Part shown: one piece after another, positions 7,316 through 14,806 of the stretch
Numbering within the stretch: the stretch's first letter is position 1
Layout of the letters: every line of letters starts with the position of its first letter
Assembly: GCA_017621195.1 (NCBI GenBank)
Contig: JAGATO010000313.1
Span: 1-28,079 of the forward strand
DNA length: 28,079 nucleotides
Reading direction: 5' to 3'
Source of the DNA: Bacillota bacterium
GTDB lineage: Bacteria; Bacillota; Clostridia; Peptostreptococcales; Anaerovoracaceae
Program-made: the position numbers and the translations under genes
Notes under the pieces: model-generated
Database searches by the model: none
The model's input: the letters and a program-made list of their open reading frames with translations, nothing else
What the model was told of the DNA's origin: nothing

Positions 7316-8109
7316 TGACGACATGTGCAGCAGCTACGACTCAGGTAGATTTAACCAAAGTTAAGCCTTACGGCGATACATTAAATGACGGTAAAGTAGA
7401 GCTGGCCTTTACTCTGCCCGTTCCCTACGGCGAAGAAGCCGCTGAAACCGCAAAGCAGTGGGTTCAGAAGATGGGCTTCGAAGAACCCAACGTAACCTAC
7501 TATCACGAACTGTGCCCCGGATACACCTTCTTCGTTGTATACGGTTCCGCTACCGCTACCATCGACTACACCAAGATCGTGGTTCCGAAGGTAGACGGCG
7601 AAGTCTTTGACCGTGTCGAATGCGGCGAATGGATCGGCGAAAACATCGGAAGAGACATCGTTGTCGTCGGTGCTTCCATCGAATCCGATGCTCATACCGT
7701 AGGTATCGATGCCATCATCCAGATGAAGGGCTTCCACGGTCACTTCGGTCTGGAACGTTTCAAGAACGTTGTGGCTTACAACATGGGATCTCAGGTTCCC
7801 TGCGAAGCTCTGATCGCCAAGGCAAAGGAAGTCAATGCCGATGCGATCCTGGTTTCTCAGACCGTAACCCAGAAGGATATCCACATCATGAACCTGACCA
7901 AGATGGCAGAACTGATGGAAGCCGAAGGTCTGCGTGACAAGATGATCCTGACCTGCGGCGGTCCCAGAATCTCCCATGAACTGGCTCAGGAGCTGGGTTA
8001 TGATGCCGGCTTCGGTCCCGGAAAGTACGCAGAACACGTAATGTCCTTCGTAATGCAGGAAGTAAAGAAGCGCGGCTGGGAAAAGAAAGCGAAGATCGAA
8101 GATCGCTAA
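7315..8109 (+). CDS. kamE: Lysine 5,6-aminomutase beta subunit (B12-binding)
   Basis: KamE carries the cobalamin-binding Rossmann domain and the lysine that holds PLP in the resting enzyme. The B12 motif D-x-H-x2-G is present as D125, H127 and G130 (DAHTVG); H127 should be the lower axial ligand of cobalt. K138, 11 residues after that histidine, occupies the position of the PLP lysine known in the clostridial enzyme (H133/K144). The 264-residue length fits. GGAGGTG at 7301-7307 lies inside the end of kamD, and the ATG shares one base with the kamD stop. No T-tailed terminator follows; a new promoter for atoDA begins about 50 bases downstream. Confidence 0.95.
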   Translation: MTTCAAATTQVDLTKVKPYGDTLNDGKVELAFTLPVPYGEEAAETAKQWVQKMGFEEPNVTYYHELCPGYTFFVVYGSATATIDYTKIVVPKVDGEVFDRVECGEWIGENIGRDIVVVGASIESDAHTVGIDAIIQMKGFHGHFGLERFKNVVAYNMGSQVPCEALIAKAKEVNADAILVSQTVTQKDIHIMNLTKMAELMEAEGLRDKMILTCGGPRISHELAQELGYDAGFGPGKYAEHVMSFVMQEVKKRGWEKKAKIEDR

Positions 8110-8157
8110 TCGAATCCGAAACCATTCAACTTTATGAAAATAAAGTCGAGAAGATTC

Positions 8158-8186
8158 TTTACAGTCACAATAAAGCATGATATAAT
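8158..8186 (+). promoter_or_regulatory. Sigma-70-type promoter for atoDA
   Basis: TTTACA (8158-8163), a 17-base spacer, and TATAAT (8181-8186) form a near-consensus housekeeping promoter between kamE and atoD. The CoA-transferase could therefore be made without the sigma-54 activator. Confidence 0.75.
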
Positions 8187-8196
8187 TTTAACGATT

Positions 8197-8218
8197 GGTG
8201 GGATGGTCACGTCCCACC
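8197..8218 (+). promoter_or_regulatory. Inverted repeat at the 5' end of the atoD leader
   Basis: GGTGGGA (8197-8203) and TCCCACC (8212-8218) flank an 8-base loop and begin within a few bases of the predicted start of the atoDA transcript. It could be a 5' stabilising stem or an operator. No T-run follows. Confidence 0.5.
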
Positions 8219-8274
8219 TATTCGACATTATGCAGAGTGATGTATAAGTAATTTCAAAGAAAGGTGATACAGAA

Positions 8275-9000
8275 ATGATTAACAAAATTATGACTGCAGA
8301 TCAGGCCGTTGCAGGCGTACAGGACGGCATGACAATCATGGTCGGCGGTTTCCTGGGAACTGGTTCTCCGGAAGTGCTGATGGACGCTCTGGTAAGAAAA
8401 GGCGTAAAGCATCTGACTGTAATCGGTAACGACGGTGGTCTGGCTGCAGGTCAGCCCGCAGGCGAATTCGGTGGAAAGACTGCCAGAGGTATCGGTAAGC
8501 TGCTGGAGCACCACATGGTAGATCACATTATCGCTTCTCACATCGGCGTTAACCCCATGATCAACGAACAGGTTGCGGAAGGAACTCTGCATTACACTCT
8601 GGTTCCCCAGGGTACTCTGGCTGAGAAGATCAGAGCAGCAGCTTACGGTCTGGGCGGCGTTCTGACTCCCACCGGCGTTGCTACCCCGATGGAAACCGAA
8701 CTGGACGAGCTGGGAAGACAGAAGAAGGTCGTAGAAATCGAAGGTAAGAAGTACCTGTTCGAACTGCCCCTGTTTGCCGACTACTCCTTTATCAGAGCAT
8801 CCGTTGCCGACAAGTTCGGTAACTACTACTGCTCCAAAGCGACCAAGAACTTCAACTACGTAATGGCTGGCGCTTCCAAGCACACCATCATTGCCCCGGA
8901 AAAGATCGTTGAGATCGGCGAAATCGATCCCGATTACTTCGGAGTTGCAGGCGTTCTGGTAGAAGGTATTGTGGAAGGAGAAAAGAAATGGCAGATTTAA
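8275..9000 (+). CDS. atoD: Butyrate/acetoacetate CoA-transferase, subunit A
   Basis: This is the alpha subunit of a family I CoA-transferase. In lysine fermenters it moves CoA between butyryl-CoA or acetyl-CoA and acetoacetate, releasing butyrate or acetate. The family signature, running from D17 through VGGFLGTGSP (to P32), is near the N-terminus. The 241-residue length is slightly longer than E. coli AtoD. AAAGGTGAT precedes the ATG. The last 13 bases overlap atoA, so the two subunits are probably made in equal amounts. AGA-rich codon use suggests strong expression. The acyl-CoA preference cannot be read from the sequence; acetate CoA-transferase is the main alternative. Confidence 0.9.
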   Translation: MINKIMTADQAVAGVQDGMTIMVGGFLGTGSPEVLMDALVRKGVKHLTVIGNDGGLAAGQPAGEFGGKTARGIGKLLEHHMVDHIIASHIGVNPMINEQVAEGTLHYTLVPQGTLAEKIRAAAYGLGGVLTPTGVATPMETELDELGRQKKVVEIEGKKYLFELPLFADYSFIRASVADKFGNYYCSKATKNFNYVMAGASKHTIIAPEKIVEIGEIDPDYFGVAGVLVEGIVEGEKKWQI

Positions 9001-9644
9001 AAGCAAGAATTGCGAAGAGATGCGCAAAGGAATTTCAAGATGGCGACTTCATCAATCTGGGAATCGGCTTACCGACCATGGTAGCTGATTACATCCCGGA
9101 AGATATTCAGGTTACCTGCCACTCCGAAAACGGATTTGCAGGAATCGACTCTGTAGCTACCGCTGAAAACCTGGATGTTGATATCATCAACTCCGGCGGT
9201 ACCTATGTAACCGCTCTGCCGAGAGTAAAGTACTTCGACACCGCTGAATCCTTCGGTCTGGTTCGCGGCGGCCACGTAAAGGCTACCGTACTGGGCGCCA
9301 TGGAAGTTGCTGAAAACGGCGACCTGGCTAACTGGATCGTTCCCGGAAAGAAAGTTGCCGGTATGGGCGGCGCTATGGACCTGTGCGCAGGCTGCCCCGA
9401 GGTTATCATCGTTATGCTGCACACCCAGAAGGGTGCTCATAAGATTCTGAAGAAGTGCACCCTGCCTCTGACTGCAGAAAAGTGCGTTTCCAAGATCATC
9501 ACCGAAATGGGCGTTATGGAAGTAACTCCGGAAGGTATCGTTCTGAAGGAACTGCACCCGGATTACACTCTGGACGACATCAAGGCTGCTACCGGCTGTG
9601 AACTGATCATCAGCCCGGACCTGAAGCCGATGGAAGAAGAATAA
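8988..9644 (+). CDS. atoA: Butyrate/acetoacetate CoA-transferase, subunit B
   Basis: This beta subunit carries the catalytic glutamate that forms the glutamyl-CoA thioester: E47 in the HSENG motif. A glycine-rich stretch, GMGGAMDL, follows in the middle, as in the family. The 218-residue length is standard. The ATG lies 13 bases inside atoD, after the ribosome binding sequence GGAGAAAAG. A strong terminator lies about 40 bases after the stop, closing the locus. Substrate preference is inferred from the lysine-fermentation context. Confidence 0.92.
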   Translation: MADLKARIAKRCAKEFQDGDFINLGIGLPTMVADYIPEDIQVTCHSENGFAGIDSVATAENLDVDIINSGGTYVTALPRVKYFDTAESFGLVRGGHVKATVLGAMEVAENGDLANWIVPGKKVAGMGGAMDLCAGCPEVIIVMLHTQKGAHKILKKCTLPLTAEKCVSKIITEMGVMEVTPEGIVLKELHPDYTLDDIKAATGCELIISPDLKPMEEE

Positions 9645-9681
9645 TCCAAGCCAAACAGGATAGACGGAAAAGAAACAAAAT

Positions 9682-9713
9682 AAGACCTGACAGATGATCC
9701 TGTCAGGTCTTTT
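9682..9713 (+). terminator. Intrinsic terminator after atoA
   Basis: A perfect 12-bp stem (AAGACCTGACAG, 9682-9693; CTGTCAGGTCTT, 9700-9711) with an ATGATC loop is followed by a short T-rich tail (TTTGTAT). It ends the lysine/CoA-transferase transcripts. Confidence 0.85.
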
Positions 9714-9755
9714 GTATAGTGTTCACAGTGATGAGAACCGACGGAGGTGAAATGA

Positions 9756-10739
9756 GTGAAAGAAATCGGAATTATGGAGGTGGGTGGATTCCGGATCGGC
9801 CACGCACAAAACGAAGAAGCCGGAACGGGCTGTACCGTGTTTCTGATGGATGAGATGAGCCCCACAGGGCTGGATGTGAGAGGCGGCGGACCGGCTTCCC
9901 GGGAATCCCAGCTCCTGGTTCCCGTATTTCAGGCGGATCGAATCAACGCCATCCTGCTGTCCGGAGGAAGTGCTTTCGGTCTGGATGCGGCCGGCGGCGT
10001 ACAGCGGTACCTGGAAGAGAGGAATATCGGCTTCGACGTCGGTGTTACGAAGGTTCCGCTGGTCTGCCAGTCCTGCCTTTTCGACTTGACGGTAGGACGC
10101 ATGGATGTGCGGCCCGACGGAGCCATGGCGTATGAAGCTTGTGAAAATGCAGGGTATGAAGCTCCGAAAGAAGGAAATGTGGGCGCAGGAATCGGATGCT
10201 CCGTAGGAAAGTACCGGGGAATGGAACGGGCCATGAAGTCCGGCTTCGGGACCTTCGCCTTCCAGGTGGGAGCGGTAAAGGTGGGCGCCATCGTCGCGGT
10301 CAATGCCCTGGGCGATATCTACGATCCGGATGGAAACCGCATCGGCGGACTGTTGAATCCCGAAAAGACCGGATTTTCCAGCATGGTAGAAGAGATGTTT
10401 ACCGACGGCGGTGAAATCGAAGACATCTATTCCAATAACACCACTCTGGGGATCATTGTGACCAACGGAAGGTTCGGAAAGACACAGCTGACCAAGATCG
10501 CCGGAATGACCCACAACGGCTACGCCAGAGCCATTCGGCCGGTTCATACCACAGCCGATGGGGACAGCATTTACGCCGTATCCACCGGAGCTGTGGAATG
10601 TGATATCAACCTGGTGGGCGTCATGGCTTCTCACGCCATGCAAAGGGCCATCGCCCGTGCCATCCAGACGGCGGAGACGGCCTACGGTCTGACCAGCTGG
10701 AGGGAACTCAGCGCAGGTGCTTCTCGATCAGATCGATGA
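9756..10739 (+). CDS. P1-family (S58) self-processing aminopeptidase
   Basis: This 327-residue protein matches the DmpA/P1 peptidase family, which cleaves itself into two chains and then acts as an N-terminal-nucleophile aminopeptidase or amidase. N-terminal family features include GFRIGHA and VRGGGPASRE, then the LSGGSAFGLDAA loop. The likely autocleavage site is before T229 in NNTTLG (T229 or T230 as nucleophile). The GTG at 9756 is chosen because GGAGGTG (9743-9749) is correctly spaced; an in-frame ATG at 9774 is the alternative. Its 3' end overlaps the oppositely transcribed AlaX gene by 32 bases with no terminator between. Substrate is unknown; peptides containing beta-amino or D-amino acids are handled by some relatives. 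Confidence 0.85.
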   Translation: MKEIGIMEVGGFRIGHAQNEEAGTGCTVFLMDEMSPTGLDVRGGGPASRESQLLVPVFQADRINAILLSGGSAFGLDAAGGVQRYLEERNIGFDVGVTKVPLVCQSCLFDLTVGRMDVRPDGAMAYEACENAGYEAPKEGNVGAGIGCSVGKYRGMERAMKSGFGTFAFQVGAVKVGAIVAVNALGDIYDPDGNRIGGLLNPEKTGFSSMVEEMFTDGGEIEDIYSNNTTLGIIVTNGRFGKTQLTKIAGMTHNGYARAIRPVHTTADGDSIYAVSTGAVECDINLVGVMASHAMQRAIARAIQTAETAYGLTSWRELSAGASRSDR

Positions 10740-12063
10740 AGGTCTCGGCGTACTCCCGCTTGGAGAACAGGGCGCGAGCGTTGTTTTTGTTTCCGCCGCC
10801 CTTTCCGTTATAAATCGAAGCGTTTTCCTTGACGATCTTTCCGCAGTCCACGGTACCGTCGGAGAACAGCAATACGGTGTTGGTCTGGCCATCCAGGATC
10901 AACACCAGTTTTTTTATGTCATCCAGGATCGGACGACCGATGGTAAGCAGGTCGTCCACCTTCATATCGTTGAATTCGTACAGGAGAATCCCGTTCAGAT
11001 ACCGGCCGCTGAGGCCTTCCGGTGCGGTTTCGCCGCGGCCTTTGGCCGTTGCTTCGACCGCGCTCAACAGTTTGAGGTCGCTTTCGATCACGGCGCTGCG
11101 CTGGCGGATGACGGATTGCTTCAGGTTGTATAATTCCGTGCGGACGGCGCTCATCTTTTCTTCGGCGATCTTCATTTTCTCCAGAAGGTCGTGGGTGTTG
11201 GCGCTGTACTTGTTGTTCAGCTTCGTCAGAATTTCGTGCTTGGCGTCGTAGTCTGCCAGAGCCCGCTGACCGGCTTCGCAGTAGACCCGGAACATGCCCT
11301 TGTTGGCCTCCACCTTCCAGATTTTAATCAGTCCCACCTGTCCTGCAAACTTGGGATGAGTTCCGCAGCAGGCCACGGAATCGGCGGGATTTTTGGGATC
11401 GCCCACGCAGACGATGGAAATGTCGCGCTCGATGGCCAGCTTCTTACGCACCGGGAAGTGTTCCGCATCCGCCTTCGTTTCAAAACGGTAGGTGGTAACG
11501 GGCAGGTTCTTCCAGATGGCCTCGTTGGCACAGCGCTCTACATGAAGGGCCATGTCCATGGTCAGCTCCGTAAATTCCGGCTTTTCCTCCAGACTGATGT
11601 CGATGGTCATGTAATCGTCGCCCATGTGGAAGCCGCGGTTGATGCCGCCGTACTCGCGGAAGAACATGCCGGAGAGAATGTGCTCGCCGCAGTGGCGCTG
11701 CATGTTGTCAAATCGGCGATCCCAGTCGATTTCGCAGTGGACGATCCGGCCGGGAGTGAAGTGAGAAGCCGGCTCCTCCAGGCCCGCAGCGCGGGTTGCC
11801 GCCAGGTCGATCTGATGGTAGACCACGTTGTCCTTCTCGCGCACGTGGCAGACGGCGTAGCCGTCGATGGTTCCCCGGTCGCTGGGCTGGCCGCCGCCCT
11901 CCGGGAAGAACACCGACTGATCGAGAACGCACAGGCACTGGACGGCCTTGTCCTTGATCCCCAGTGCCTCCATTTCGGCGCGGTCGGTAATCAGCGCAAC
12001 GACGGCGGCGTCGTTGCTGCGCATATCTACATCCTGCTGATAAAGTCGAACGGTTTTATTCAT
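10708..12063 (-). CDS. Alanyl-tRNA editing protein, AlaX-L type with DHHA1 domain
   Basis: This 451-residue protein resembles the editing part of alanyl-tRNA synthetase without the catalytic core. It should hydrolyse mischarged Ser- or Gly-tRNA(Ala). FFPEGGGQPSDRG (52-64) starts the second-additional-domain fold. Zinc ligands are H124 and H128 (HCGEH) with C232/C233 and H236 (CCGTH). A coiled-coil linker leads to a C-terminal DHHA1 domain with GGGNKNNA. The start is preceded by AGGAGG on the minus strand. It is longer than the minimal AlaX-S and AlaX-M forms and so fits AlaX-L. It is divergent from cwlD and converges with the P1 peptidase gene. Confidence 0.85.
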   Translation of the reverse strand: MNKTVRLYQQDVDMRSNDAAVVALITDRAEMEALGIKDKAVQCLCVLDQSVFFPEGGGQPSDRGTIDGYAVCHVREKDNVVYHQIDLAATRAAGLEEPASHFTPGRIVHCEIDWDRRFDNMQRHCGEHILSGMFFREYGGINRGFHMGDDYMTIDISLEEKPEFTELTMDMALHVERCANEAIWKNLPVTTYRFETKADAEHFPVRKKLAIERDISIVCVGDPKNPADSVACCGTHPKFAGQVGLIKIWKVEANKGMFRVYCEAGQRALADYDAKHEILTKLNNKYSANTHDLLEKMKIAEEKMSAVRTELYNLKQSVIRQRSAVIESDLKLLSAVEATAKGRGETAPEGLSGRYLNGILLYEFNDMKVDDLLTIGRPILDDIKKLVLILDGQTNTVLLFSDGTVDCGKIVKENASIYNGKGGGNKNNARALFSKREYAETFIDLIEKHLR

Positions 12064-12257
12064 AGAATCCTCCTTGTGAGAACATATGGGACAGTCTCTT
12101 GCGAATATATTAGAAACGCGAGTATCTTCATTATATCACAATTCGGCGCAGATCGCATGGGTTTTCAACGGTTCGACGGCCGGAAGAGCAGGACGACGGA
12201 GCGCAGCGGAAACGGAATTTGGCGCAAGACGGCGACATGGCGCAGGGGAGGAGAAGG

Positions 12258-13037
12258 ATGGAAGGGAAGATTGCAGCGAAGGTGATGGTGGCAACCATTC
12301 TGTTGGGCGCAGTGGGACTGGCAAATACGGGTCGGTGGTCTGCGGTGTGGAATCGGGTGTGGCCGGCGTCAGGAGCGACGGCAGCGGATACCATCGTCAT
12401 CGATGCGGGACACGGTGGTTTCGACGGCGGCGCCGTCAGCAAAAAGGGAACGTCGGAGAAGGACATCAATCTGGCCATTGCACATCAGCTTCGGGAGCTG
12501 GCCGAAAGGGACGGCTGGAACGTGGTCATGACCCGAACGGAGGACGTGGGGCTGGATGAGGGAAACGATGAGCGGAAGCGGATTCGAACGCGAAAGACGG
12601 AGGATCTGCGGAATCGAAAGGAGCTGATCGACAAAACCCGCCCCCTTCTGGCCGTCAGCATCCACCTGAACAGTTTTCAGGAAGACCCGTCCGTTCGCGG
12701 TGCACAGACGTTCTTTCCCTCACGGGCGCCGGAGGAACGAATCGTAGAGGAAAGCAAGCGGCTGGCGGAGAACATTCAGGGAAAGCTCATTACGGGGCTG
12801 GATGACGGGACGAAGCGAGAGGCGCTGGGGAAGAAGGACGTACTTCTGCTGAAGGATCCGACGGTGCCAACGGTCATTGTGGAATGTGGGTTTCTCTCCA
12901 ACGGAGCCGACGAAGCGAATCTGAAGCAGCCGGAATTTCAACGAAAATTAGCACAATTTATTTACGAGGGAATTCTGGAATATTCAGGAAAAGAAAAACG
13001 CGAAACTATGTTCGTGATTGACAGCTGTTCGCCCTGA
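12258..13037 (+). CDS. cwlD: N-acetylmuramoyl-L-alanine amidase, CwlD-like
   Basis: A zinc-dependent Amidase_3 enzyme of 259 residues that cleaves the lactoyl-alanine amide bond of peptidoglycan. A single hydrophobic segment (about residues 4-24) is a signal peptide or membrane anchor. Zinc and catalytic residues are visible: H52 (DAGHGG), E67 (SEKDIN), H136 (SIHLNSF) and E209 (VECGFLSN). The GAQTFF and LLLKDPTVPTVIVECGF segments resemble CwlD, which makes muramic-delta-lactam in the spore cortex; whether this organism sporulates cannot be told here. ATG 12258 follows GGGGAGGAG; upstream in-frame TTG 12219 and ATG 12237 lack good sites. Downstream is about 490 bp of non-coding DNA. Confidence 0.82.
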   Translation: MEGKIAAKVMVATILLGAVGLANTGRWSAVWNRVWPASGATAADTIVIDAGHGGFDGGAVSKKGTSEKDINLAIAHQLRELAERDGWNVVMTRTEDVGLDEGNDERKRIRTRKTEDLRNRKELIDKTRPLLAVSIHLNSFQEDPSVRGAQTFFPSRAPEERIVEESKRLAENIQGKLITGLDDGTKREALGKKDVLLLKDPTVPTVIVECGFLSNGADEANLKQPEFQRKLAQFIYEGILEYSGKEKRETMFVIDSCSP

Positions 13038-13044
13038 AAACGAA

Positions 13045-13266
13045 CGTGGATAAGTTTCCACAGAAGGGGAAAAACTTGTGGATAACTTTTGGGGTTGACT
13101 TTTTTCGAGATGCCAAAATAGATTGAAAATACTGGTGTGTAAGGCTTTTAAGTTATCCACAAAGGGCTTTGGATAACTTTTTACAATGCGGTGGAAAAAG
13201 CGCGGAGTGAACCGTGAAACCCCTTGAAATCAGTCGAATTACCAATTTTGACTCCGCTGTGGAAAA
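13045..13266. other. Cluster of DnaA-box-like 9-mers
   Basis: Two perfect copies of TTATCCACA occur at 13077-13085 (minus) and 13153-13161 (plus). Three single-mismatch copies occur at 13045-13053 (minus, TTATCCACG), 13168-13176 (minus, TTATCCAAA) and 13258-13266 (minus, TTTTCCACA). They fall in about 220 bp of non-coding DNA between cwlD and the CLC gene. No dnaA, dnaN or other origin gene is in the window, so this may be a DnaA-titrating or DnaA-regulated site rather than oriC. Most of the remaining 13267-13374 is AT-rich with no gene I can support. Confidence 0.6.
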
Positions 13267-13374
13267 GGTGGAAAAATCGGTTTACATAAAACCAGAACGG
13301 ACATTCGCCGTAAAAAATATAAAAAGGCCAAAACAAATTATGGTCGAAAAACGTCATAATATGGGAAAGATTCT

Positions 13375-13403
13375 TCAACACCCCACAGAAAATGTGGTAT
13401 AAT
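13375..13403 (+). promoter_or_regulatory. Promoter for the CLC gene
   Basis: TCAACA (13375-13380, four of six matches to -35), 17 bases, and TATAAT (13398-13403) preceded by TG at the extended -10 position. The transcript would begin at about 13410, at the first hairpin of the direct repeat. Confidence 0.6.
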
Positions 13404-13503
13404 GTCTACGCCCCGCGATTGGCGGGGCGAGCGACAGCGAACCGAAGACAGAGCTTAGCAGAGCCGGTGAAATGTCTACGCCCCGCGATTGGCGAGGCGA
13501 GCG
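13401..13503 (+). repeat. 33-bp direct repeat, each copy with a GC-rich hairpin, in the CLC leader
   Basis: Bases 13401-13433 and 13471-13503 are identical except for one base (G13425 versus A13495), 70 bases apart. Each contains CGCCCCGC-GATTG-GCGGGGCG; the first stem (13409-13429) is perfect for 8 bp, the second has one mismatch. Both would be in the transcribed leader of the CLC gene. They have no T-tail. Function unknown. Confidence 0.7.
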
Positions 13504-13531
13504 GTAGTTTGTATGGAAAGTGGGGAGAAGT

Positions 13532-14788
13532 GTGAGTTTCCTGGAAAAGTGGAAAGACGTATGGCGCCAACAGTTTTGGACGCTTTTAAAGCTATTGCTT
13601 TTTTCCTGTATCATCGGCGTATCGGTGGGTATCGTGGGAGCATTGTTCCATCACGCCATCGAGATTGCTACCCATCTGCGAAAAGAGCTGTCCTGGCTGT
13701 TGTACTGCATGCCGCTGGCCGGTGTGATGATCATCGGCCTTTACAAGGTCTGCGGCATGGAAAAGGACCGGGGTACGAACTTCGTACTGACGGCGGTTCG
13801 TGAAAACGAGCCGATGCATCTGCGGACGGCTCCACTGATCTTCATCGCCACGGTGCTGACCCATCTGACCGGCGGCTCTTCCGGACGGGAAGGCGCGGCA
13901 CTGCAGCTGGGCGGCGCTATCTCCGGAAAGATCGGACGAGCCATGAAGCTGGACGAAAAGGACGAGCGCGTCATCACCATGTGCGGCATGGCCGCCGGGT
14001 TTTCCGCCCTGTTCGGGACGCCCATTACGGCAGCCGTGTTTGCCATGGAAGTGATCAGCGTCGGCGTCATGTACTATTCGGCGCTGGTTCCCTGCGTTCT
14101 GGGAGCGGTGATCGCCATGCTGGTGGCGCAGAAGATGGGCGGGGAGGTCACCTTCTTTGTTCTGAGCGAAATTCCGCTGCTGTGCGCCTCGTCGGTGATC
14201 CGGGTCCTGATCCTGGGAGTGCTCTGCGCCGGGATTGCCGTAATCTTCTGCTGGGTCAACCACAAGACGCCGCAGATCTACGCCAAATACCTGCCTCACC
14301 CCATGATGAGGGCGGCGGTGGGCGGTCTGATCGTCATCGGCCTGACGCTTCTGGTGGGAACGCGGGACTACAACGGCGCCGGAATGGATGTGATCACCCG
14401 GGCGCTGGCGGGACAAGCCGTGCCCTACGCTTTTCTGCTGAAGATCTTATTTACGGCAATCACGTTGGGAGCCGGGTTCAAGGGCGGCGAGATCGTCCCC
14501 GTCTTCTTCACCGGAGCCACCTTCGGCTGCGTTGTGGGAGGACTGCTGGGACTGTCTGCGGGGTTTGGCGCGGCGCTGGGTATGACCGCCATCTTCTGCG
14601 GCGTGACCAACTGTCCGCTCAGCTCGATCCTGCTGGCCTTTGAACTGTTCGGCGGAGAGGGACTGGCGCTGTACGCCCTGTGCATCGCCGTATCCTATAT
14701 GCTGTCCGGCTATTATGGCCTGTACAGCGAACAGAAGATCCTTTATTCGAAGCTGCGACCGGAGTTTATCGATAAAAAAGCACATTAA
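13532..14788 (+). CDS. CLC-family anion channel/antiporter
   Basis: A polytopic inner-membrane protein of about 418 residues with roughly ten or more hydrophobic segments. The core CLC motif is GGSSGREGAALQLGG; its glutamate (E120) is the gating/proton-coupling residue. The GREG form, with a preceding THLTGG, is closer to fluoride/proton antiporters (CLC-F) and related firmicute proteins than to the GKEGP of chloride exchangers, so the transported ion is uncertain. A second conserved region is GAGFKGGEIVPVFFTGA. No C-terminal CBS domains are present. GTG 13532 is favoured because GGGGAG lies just upstream; GTG 13520 is in frame four codons earlier. The leader has the duplicated hairpin, but I do not see a fluoride riboswitch. 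The first LCP gene starts 18 bases after the stop. Confidence 0.83.
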   Translation: MSFLEKWKDVWRQQFWTLLKLLLFSCIIGVSVGIVGALFHHAIEIATHLRKELSWLLYCMPLAGVMIIGLYKVCGMEKDRGTNFVLTAVRENEPMHLRTAPLIFIATVLTHLTGGSSGREGAALQLGGAISGKIGRAMKLDEKDERVITMCGMAAGFSALFGTPITAAVFAMEVISVGVMYYSALVPCVLGAVIAMLVAQKMGGEVTFFVLSEIPLLCASSVIRVLILGVLCAGIAVIFCWVNHKTPQIYAKYLPHPMMRAAVGGLIVIGLTLLVGTRDYNGAGMDVITRALAGQAVPYAFLLKILFTAITLGAGFKGGEIVPVFFTGATFGCVVGGLLGLSAGFGAALGMTAIFCGVTNCPLSSILLAFELFGGEGLALYALCIAVSYMLSGYYGLYSEQKILYSKLRPEFIDKKAH

Positions 14789-14806
14789 ACACAAAGGGGA
14801 TTCATC

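Noticed and set aside
13045..13266. oriC
   Set aside because: DnaA boxes are present, but there is no dnaA, dnaN, rpmH or gyrB nearby and no general switch of gene strand, so I call it only a DnaA-box cluster.
13214..13402. Small 62-codon frame between cwlD and the CLC gene
   Set aside because: No ribosome binding site, no family resemblance, ends in the CLC promoter; overlaps a DnaA-box-like site.
13409..13503. Fluoride riboswitch before the CLC gene
   Set aside because: I looked for the conserved crcB-motif pattern because of the CLC-F-like motif, but the hairpins here do not show its core sequence.
13401..13503. CRISPR array
   Set aside because: Only two units with one 37-base interval, each with a hairpin, and no cas genes.
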